Part shown: positions 57,612 to 64,000 of the stretch, one piece after another | Layout: each line of letters begins with the position of its first letter | Numbering within the stretch: position 1 is the stretch's first letter | Assembly (NCBI GenBank): GCA_963754135.1 | Contig: CAVWEY010000001.1 | Span: forward strand, 546,652-610,651 | Length of the DNA: 64,000 nt | Direction of reading: 5' to 3' | Origin: JAJFUI01 sp963754135 | GTDB taxonomy: Bacteria; Planctomycetota; Planctomycetia; Pirellulales; Thermoguttaceae | Program-made: the position numbers and the translations under genes | The notes under the pieces: generated by a model | What the model was told of the DNA's origin: nothing | Seen by the model: only the letters and a program-made list of their open reading frames with translations | Databases searched by the model: none

Positions 57612-59590
57612 TCATTTTTCCAGGCTGCCGCCAAGTCGAAACTTGAATGGCCCCTCTGGCAACGCTTCATTGCACTTGCCACACTTCGCAAATCGTGGAT
57701 TGTCCTTCTTGGGAACGGAATCCTTAAACAGGTATGTCATAAACGCTTCGGGGTCGGCAAACTTGTAGCCAACCGCTATCCAGTCCGTAAGATACGACGT
57801 GTACTGGTGTTTCGGCTTGCACGGGTCTATCTCGTCCTTAAAGATATTTTTGTAGACCCAGGGATAACTATAAGTCCCGGTTCCGCCGAACTTACGGCTC
57901 AGGTATCCCCAAAGCATATAGTTGACCTCCCATAGGTCTTGCTTCACGCCGAATACCGTAACGCACAACTGGCATATTGTCCCCTTGCGTGATGCATAAC
58001 AAGGCGTACTCCACACATCGTCCACTTGGGTAAGTCCGGTTATATCCCAGTGTGATATTCCTTGGCCGAACTGTGCCCAGAACGTCGCTTCGAAGCTCTT
58101 TACAAAACCGACGTTCTTGCTGAAGTAGGAGTTCAACGCAAGAATAGTGTCTATGAGTTGCGGTCCGATTTCCGGGCCACACTTCATGTCCTTCTTGAAA
58201 CAGGAACACGGATAAGTCTCTCCGTCAATAACAACACCGGTCGATGGCGACGGCGGGGCACATTCTTTGTTGTGTTCGCACAGCCACGCTATCGCTTCAT
58301 TGCCACTAGGATCGGTGGCGTTCGTCGGGTTGTCGTAACAGTAGCGGTAGAGATTGATGTCATCCCCGATTGGATCTCTGTTGATGAACCTGCCGAGCGC
58401 AGTGCTGTAGTACCGCCCGCGGTAGTTGTAGAGGCCGGTTTCGCTGTCGAGTTCGCGCCCGGTGAACAAGTAGGGGTTGCCGAAGTGGGAGGCGACGGTT
58501 TCGTCGCCGTCCGAAACCCTATGGCACGTGGACTTGCCGTAAGGTTCGTAGACCACCTGCTCTTGCACCACGCCGTCGGGGTCGGCGAGCGCGACCACGT
58601 TGAACAGCCGATCTTGCAGGAAGTAGAAGTTGTCGTTCGGGTCGGCGAAGCTGCCGTCCAGGTTCGAGTCCCGGTACATACGGATCGGCTCGTCGATGTA
58701 CTGCGTGCCGTAGACGTAGCGGGCCAACAGGAAGTCGGAATTGCCGTGGTCCCGCTTCTCGATGATCCGCTGACCGTCGTAAAGGAACCGCACGTCGCAA
58801 ACCACCGTCACGCCGTCAGTCGCGTAGCTGATCTTGCGGATGCGGCGGTCGAGCCCGTCGTAGGCGAAGTCCAAAACCTTCTTGGGCGTGGCGTCACGGG
58901 TCGTAACCGAGATCAGCCGGTTGCGGAAGTCGTAGACGAACTTGTACTGATCGCCGTCGTCCGTCATGTTCCCGGCGGCGTCGTACGAAGGATTCTTGGC
59001 CGTCCCGCCCAACAGTCGAGTGATGACCTCGTTGGACGTGTTGTGCGTCCGCTGGTCTACCACGCCGTTGTTGTAGAAACTGTTGAAGTTCCCCATCGCG
59101 TCCAGCGAGTACGTCTGGCCACCGAAGGTGTCATTCCAGACCCAGTTCTTCTGCGGCGAAATGCTCTGCTGGCCGCCCTGGCCCTGCCAGTTGTTGATGG
59201 CACCCTGCATGGCGCACGAGAGCCGGTTCAACTGGTCGTACTGGTACTTCTGGCTCCATTGCGTGGCACCGGAGTTTTGCAGGGCGTCGTAACGCCAGGT
59301 CGGGTTGCTGTCGTCGTCGTACTGGTACTGGATGTCCACCAGCGGGTTGGCCGCGCCGTCCGGGTCGCGGACCGCGTGACTGCGAGTTAGCCGCCCGAAG
59401 GCGTCGTAGTTGTTCTCGGCAGCGGACCAGAACGTCTGCCGCACGGTCTTGGTCGGGTCCGGCTGCGGATATTCCTTCGTCGCCACCCGGCCACCAACGA
59501 AGGTGTAGTGTACCATGTCCGTGTAACATCCGCCTACACAGTTGCGGATCGTCCGCGGGCGGTTCAGCCCGTCGAAGTCGGCGAATCGCA
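57612..59590 (-). CDS. RHS tip cassette, second (5'-truncated core, unknown Cys-rich tip)
   Basis: Starts abruptly at FDGLNRPRTIRNCVGG near 59590, without any RHS N-terminus or start codon of its own, so it is a displaced 3' cassette or pseudogene. The core is almost identical to that of the first RHS gene (NWQGQGGQQSISPQKNWVW, GNPYLFTGRELDSETGLYNY), and it ends RGRYYSTALGRFINRDP and DPSGNEA. The tip, about 215 residues, is Cys-rich (CSCFKKDMKCGPEIG, CYASRKGTICQLCVTVFG, CGKCNEALPEG) with no motif that I recognise. Confidence 0.7.
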
Positions 59591-59599
59591 CGCACGATC

Positions 59600-59962
59600 G
59601 GTCACTTGCCCATCTTGTCATAACTGGTATTGTGTCCCCCGATTAGGGAGAGGGTGGGGTCAATTCGTTGACCGAATCCGAAATCGTCGCCCCACGAATC
59701 CGCGATGCCCTACCGAGCGTACTTGACCGGCTCACAGAACGACTGACGCGGCGATCCAGTACGCCGTGCCCACTGTGCTGCCCGACATTCCCCGTCCGGG
59801 CACCGCTGGACCAGGGCAGCCCTGAACCAACGAACGTGGTGATCGGCGATCCAAGGTTTCAGCGGCTATAGGATAGACTGCCGCATCCACCCGAGAGCCG
59901 TTGCATCTTGGATTTACCGCATCACAACGCTCGTGGCGGCAGGGACGGTTCACTCTGAGTTC
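59600..59962. other. 360-bp gap at the broken 5' end of the second RHS cassette
   Basis: No gene supported. GCTGGACCAGGGCAGCCC near 59807 is similar to the IS terminus GCTGGACCAGGACAGC, so a further decayed IS end may be present here. Confidence 0.4.
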
Positions 59963-61084
59963 TCAAGAGTGGGGACGGCGATAGATGCCTTGCTGCCGAG
60001 CAGCATCGAGCAAAGGGTTGACGGACACAGGGGACTGGATCGGCCGGGCAGGCACCAAGTCGAGTACCCCCGATTCATTTACCCGTTCCCGTCCCTTCAC
60101 TGTAATGCGAAAAAGGCCCGATGCAACTCTCCCTTTCCAGACCAGAGAGTCAACTGGGAGCGGATTCCATTCAAGGAAAGAATCGTAGATCAGGAACATA
60201 TTGAAGGTGCCTGCCGGGCCATCCTGTAGCTGCTTACAGCCCCAACAGACTTCATTTAGATTGAGCGCGAATTCCCTTTTCTGCCCAGGCCCCAATTGAA
60301 TTGGCCGTGGAGGAGCGTCGATCCATTCGATAAGCCCAGATATTGGCGGACTGGATCGCAACTCAATCCCCCTGTACCATTCTGCGAACTGCTTTCGCCG
60401 CTCGTGCTGTACATTGAAGACGACGATCGCGGCGTTTTGGTTCAAGTAGAACGACGGCTGAGGATGCAGGGCAACGGGAGTGGTCTTGCCCACGTTCTCG
60501 AACGTCACCTTCAACGTCAGGTCTGACCACGAGTCGATCGTAGCCTGAGTCGGCACAACTGTCATTCGCACGTCGTCAAGAGGTGCCCCGACTCCGAATT
60601 CCCGGTGGTCTTTTCCAGTTGGGGTCACAATGTACCAACGGTCCCCGGTTCGCTGTTCTAGTATCCCGGTACAACTGCGGGTGACGAACCTTGTGTGGTT
60701 GCCGGGCAGGGTCATCGAAAGCTCGCGGTATATCTTTGCCAAGAGGTTTCCTCTGGAGTCACGATAAATCACTGTACGTTGCGAACGAAGGGCGTTCTTC
60801 TCGCCGAACCATAGCCGTAGTATCTTGAATGTTGTCTCCGATGGCGGCAGACTGGACCACTCAGCCCGACAATCAGGACAAAACAAATCCACAACACCAC
60901 GCAGGTTGCGATTGTCACATAACTCGATTGCCTGGTTCCATTTCGCAATTACTGGCTCCGCATTTCTGTCCGCCAGTTGTACGGTGACACCCTCGGTGGT
61001 CGTCTCGCCGAAACACCTAGTCCCTAAGCGCCACCGAGAAAGGAAAGATAGCAGAACGCAATTATCGAAACGATTGGTGCGCAC
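59963..61084 (-). CDS. Unknown protein downstream of the third RHS gene (candidate immunity)
   Basis: GTG start at 61084; 373 residues in one frame. A weak hydrophobic N-terminus (VLLSFLSRWRLGTRCFG), then VIAKWNQAIELCDNRNLRGV, CPDCRAEWSSLPPSETTF, an Ig-like segment (DLTLKVTFENVGKTTPVAL) and GQKREFALNLNEVCWGCKQL. It resembles secreted proteins with a beta-sandwich domain. It follows the RHS stop (61340) by 255 bp. Function unknown. Confidence 0.55.
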   Translation of the reverse strand: MRTNRFDNCVLLSFLSRWRLGTRCFGETTTEGVTVQLADRNAEPVIAKWNQAIELCDNRNLRGVVDLFCPDCRAEWSSLPPSETTFKILRLWFGEKNALRSQRTVIYRDSRGNLLAKIYRELSMTLPGNHTRFVTRSCTGILEQRTGDRWYIVTPTGKDHREFGVGAPLDDVRMTVVPTQATIDSWSDLTLKVTFENVGKTTPVALHPQPSFYLNQNAAIVVFNVQHERRKQFAEWYRGIELRSSPPISGLIEWIDAPPRPIQLGPGQKREFALNLNEVCWGCKQLQDGPAGTFNMFLIYDSFLEWNPLPVDSLVWKGRVASGLFRITVKGRERVNESGVLDLVPARPIQSPVSVNPLLDAARQQGIYRRPHS

Positions 61085-61339
61085 TTGTGTCGCCTACAGT
61101 CTTGAGTGGACATGTGACTTGCCCTTGCCATTTCAGTTCAATAACTCAACCGACCTCGAAATCGTAACATTCGGTTTCTAACAAGTTACGGTGCTATAGC
61201 CTCGCTCGTCACTAACGGGCATTCCGAAGTTGGCGAAGGTGCTTGAACAAGTCCGTGTCAATATCGCCATCCGCGTTAAATGGACATCCTACCAGCACCG
61301 CAGTGGCGTCCCCATGCGGGCACTGTATGTCGCGCTCTC

Positions 61340-64000
61340 TCACCAGAATGTCACAACAGTTGCATGGGATGGCCCACCCTTGGCCTTGCCGGAATCAATT
61401 ATCGCAATGTCCTTCTTGGCCTCCGCGCAACTCTGTGCCGCCGCACGTTGCTCCAGGGATAACCTGTTTACGTTCTTCCAGTTAGACCACCCCTCCTCGC
61501 ACAGTTCAGCCATCTTCCGTCCGTACTCTCCGCCCATCTGTTTGGCGTTGGCGAGGCATTTGCACTTGGCATCGCAGCATGACGACATGTTCTTTCTGTG
61601 CTCGGCTTCGTGAGTGTTGACGAGTTGCTTATAGCGAATGTTATGAATCTCTGAATGATTGGTGTTGAACCAGGTGGTGATCCCGGCATCGTTATCGCAA
61701 TCAGTGCCGGCTGGGGCTGAACCAAGATTGGGGGCGGCACCCGGTTTTCCGCCACTCGGACAAATTGGCACTGACATAGGGTCCTGCGCCGGATCAATTC
61801 CGACGCCGACCCCCGATCCCGACATGCCACTCGGATCAGTCGCATTTGTCGGATCATCGCCAACATACTCGTAGAGGTTGATCCCGCCAATTGGATCTCT
61901 GTTGATGAACCTGCCGAGCGCAGTGCTGTAATAGCGGTGGTTGTAGTTGTAGAGACCGGTTTCGGAGTCCAACTCCCGGCCCGTGAACAAGTACGGGTTG
62001 CCGAAGTGCGAGGCGACGGTCTCGTCGCCGTCGGAAACCCTATGGCAAGTCGATTTGCCGTAAGGCTCGTAAACGACCCGCTCCTGGACCACGCCGTCAG
62101 CGTCGGTAAGCGCCACGACGTTGAACAGCCGGTCCTGAAGAAAGTAGAAGTTCTCGTTCGGGTCAGTGAAATCGCCGTTTAGGTTCGAGTCGCGGTAGAC
62201 ACGAACCGGCTCGTCAACGTATTGCGTACCGTAGACGTAACGGTTCATCACAACGCCAGTGGCGTTGTCGCGTTTTTCGATGACCCGCGAGCCATCATAG
62301 AGAAAACGTTCATCGCACAACACCGTTGTGCCATCAGCGGCATAAGTGGTCTTACGAATCCGGCGGTTCAAAGCGTCATAGGAAAACGCCACAAAGAGCG
62401 TGTCGTCTTGACGCTTGACCTGCACGAGCCGGTGGCGGAAATCATAACCCAGGTTATAATTCTCGCCGTCGAACGTCATGTCGCCGGCAGGATCGAACGT
62501 GGGATTCTTCGCCACCCCGCCCACGGTGCGAGCCGTGATCTCGTTGCTCGTGTTGTGGGTCCGCTGGTCAACAGTCCCGTTGTTGTAGAACGTGACGAAG
62601 TTGCCCATCGCGTCGAGCGAGTAGGTTTCCCCGGCGAACGTGTCGTTATAGACCCACTGCTTCTGTGGCGAGATGCTCTGTCGGCCCCCTTGACCCTGCC
62701 AGTTCGCCACCGCGCCCTGCATCGCGCAGGATAAGCGGTTCAAGCGGTCGTATTCATATTTCTGGCTCCATTGCGTGGCCCCGGAATTCTGCAACGCGTC
62801 AAATCGCCAAGTGGGATTTCCATCGTCGTCATATTGGTACCCGAGGTCCATCACCGCGGCGGCCGACCCATCGGGGTCGCGCACGGCGTGACTCCGCAGC
62901 AGCCGGCCAAACGCGTCATAATTGTTTTCGCTCGGCGACCAAAACGTTTGCCGAATAGTCTTGGTTGGGTCGGATTGCGGATACTCTTTCTCAGCGACAC
63001 GGCCGCCCAGGAACTTGTACTTCACCATGTCGTTGTAACAGCCGCCCACGCAATTGCGGATCGACCGGGGCCGGCCAAGGCCGTCAAAATCGCTGTAGGC
63101 AACGAAGTCGTTCACGAATTGGCCCGACACGTAAGGCCAAAACATCCGCGTCGTTCGGCCGCCTTGGTCGAAATTGTACCGGACCCGCTCAACGGCGCCG
63201 CTGGTGTCAACCTGTTGCTCTTGCCAGCCGAGCGCACCCCAGTATTCGTAACAGTTCGTCACTTGCGACGTTTGCGCACCGCCGGGCGTGGCGTTGGCCA
63301 CACCGTTGACCAACCGGCCCAGCCCGTCGGTGACGGTGACGATTTCGCGGTCGCCCAGCGGCGAGCCGGAGGAAACGTATTGACGGGTTTCGATTCCGTA
63401 CTGCCCGCCAAGATCGAGCACCTTGTACGTGTACGTGCTCTCGGTCGAGTCCTGGTCGGTCACGCATTGTAGCGCGCCGTTGTGGACGTGCCAGGTGTCG
63501 TAGACGCTGTGGCCGTCGGGATACGTCGTGACGGCCAGCCGGCCGTGCGTGTCGTAAGTATAAGCGGTCGTCTGGTTGTCGGCGTCGTTGGGCGGATCGA
63601 CCAGTCCGTCGGCCCCGCCGGAGACCAGCGCCGAGAGCCGGCCGCCGGGCTCGTAGTCGAAGCGGGTCTCCGTGGCGTACTGCACAGCGCCCGACATTTC
63701 AACGCCGCCCTCCTGCGAGCAGCGACGCCGCCCAAGGCCGTCGTAGCCGGTCGTGGTGTAATGCGAGAGCGGATCCATCACCGTCACGTAACTCTTGAAC
63801 GCCTCTTCCGAGTACATCGTCTGCGTGACCAACGGGTTTGCCGCATCGCCCACGCCGTCGTAATCGACGTCTTCGCCCTGGTCGGTGACGGCTGTTGTGC
63901 GGCCTTCCGTGTCGTAGACGAAGCTGGTGACGTACCAGAGGTAATCGGCGTCGAGCGTGCCGGCCCCCGGCTCGTGGTCCTTGCGGATCGTTTTCACGAC
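61340..64000 (-). CDS. RHS-repeat protein, third (N-terminus outside window), HEAEH tip
   Basis: At least 885 residues, open to the window edge. RHS core nearly identical to the other two (SVYDTWHVHNGALQCVTDQ, GNPYLFTGRELDSETGLYNY), ending NHRYYSTALGRFINRDP and DPSGMSG. The tip of about 155 residues has TWFNTNHSEIHNIRYKQLV and NTHEAEHRKNMSSCCDAKC with an HExxH-type HEAEH and several Cys (CCDAKCKCLANAKQ). It may be a second zincin, but the third ligand is not obvious. This could be the intact parent gene from which the truncated cassettes arose. Confidence 0.8.
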   Translation of the reverse strand, partial: VVKTIRKDHEPGAGTLDADYLWYVTSFVYDTEGRTTAVTDQGEDVDYDGVGDAANPLVTQTMYSEEAFKSYVTVMDPLSHYTTTGYDGLGRRRCSQEGGVEMSGAVQYATETRFDYEPGGRLSALVSGGADGLVDPPNDADNQTTAYTYDTHGRLAVTTYPDGHSVYDTWHVHNGALQCVTDQDSTESTYTYKVLDLGGQYGIETRQYVSSGSPLGDREIVTVTDGLGRLVNGVANATPGGAQTSQVTNCYEYWGALGWQEQQVDTSGAVERVRYNFDQGGRTTRMFWPYVSGQFVNDFVAYSDFDGLGRPRSIRNCVGGCYNDMVKYKFLGGRVAEKEYPQSDPTKTIRQTFWSPSENNYDAFGRLLRSHAVRDPDGSAAAVMDLGYQYDDDGNPTWRFDALQNSGATQWSQKYEYDRLNRLSCAMQGAVANWQGQGGRQSISPQKQWVYNDTFAGETYSLDAMGNFVTFYNNGTVDQRTHNTSNEITARTVGGVAKNPTFDPAGDMTFDGENYNLGYDFRHRLVQVKRQDDTLFVAFSYDALNRRIRKTTYAADGTTVLCDERFLYDGSRVIEKRDNATGVVMNRYVYGTQYVDEPVRVYRDSNLNGDFTDPNENFYFLQDRLFNVVALTDADGVVQERVVYEPYGKSTCHRVSDGDETVASHFGNPYLFTGRELDSETGLYNYNHRYYSTALGRFINRDPIGGINLYEYVGDDPTNATDPSGMSGSGVGVGIDPAQDPMSVPICPSGGKPGAAPNLGSAPAGTDCDNDAGITTWFNTNHSEIHNIRYKQLVNTHEAEHRKNMSSCCDAKCKCLANAKQMGGEYGRKMAELCEEGWSNWKNVNRLSLEQRAAAQSCAEAKKDIAIIDSGKAKGGPSHATVVTFW

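Noticed and set aside
51790..64000. Type VI secretion effector cluster
   Set aside because: No VgrG, PAAR, Hcp or other T6SS gene lies in the window, so the delivery route of these RHS proteins cannot be claimed.

Overview
The window looks like a chromosome segment of a high-GC planctomycete, probably Pirellulales-like. The reasons are small planctomycete-style lipoproteins, a MoxR/DUF58/transglutaminase operon, a kinase fused to a tubulin-like domain, very large RHS proteins, and many short palindromic repeats between and inside genes. The assignment rests on gene content only; no rRNA is present.

Layout. 1-9 kb: ammonium transporter (cut by the window edge), an ankyrin-repeat/beta-propeller gene flanked by two copies of a prolyl-oligopeptidase 3' end, the oligopeptidase itself, a YegS-like lipid kinase and kdsA. 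8.3-10 kb: a frameshift-ridden lipoprotein. 10-13.8 kb: a four-gene same-strand cluster (ABC-type ATPase, HypB/UreG-like GTPase, cysteine desulfurase, Fe-S protein) with no obvious described function. 14-20.4 kb: housekeeping genes (RluB-type pseudouridine synthase, PyrK-like subunit, S20, TPR protein, coaD, ychF). 20.4-26.8 kb: a MoxR-membrane protein-DUF58-TgpA operon invaded by a REP-associated tyrosine transposase (RAYT) and its repeats. 26.8-29.4 kb: small genes and SppA. 29.5-35.8 kb: a Ser/Thr kinase-tubulin fusion, an AAA+ ATPase and a divergent FHA-EAL protein, which I propose as one signalling module.

35.8-49.3 kb: tRNA-Arg(CCG) next to a tyrosine recombinase, then an accessory element with an excisionase-like protein, a PrimPol-SF3 helicase, a serine recombinase, a run of small unknown genes on the minus strand and a VRR-NUC-type nuclease. 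No capsid or conjugation genes were seen. 49.3-51.4 kb: an IS with a DDE transposase and relics of its right end. 51.4-64 kb: three RHS genes with almost identical cores and different C-terminal tips. One tip carries an Atp23-like (peptidase M76) metalloprotease signature. Each is followed by a candidate immunity ORF; two of these ORFs are fused to the same IS terminus.

Two cross-cutting features matter for using this annotation. First, many genes from 0 to 36 kb are broken by single-base shifts, mostly insertions outside homopolymers, which look more like uncorrected sequencing errors than decay. I therefore annotate them as single genes across frames. Second, palindromes and 7-bp tandem repeats are unusually dense. 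Some are translated in frame, and three copies of one family end a few bases before a start codon and supply its Shine-Dalgarno sequence.
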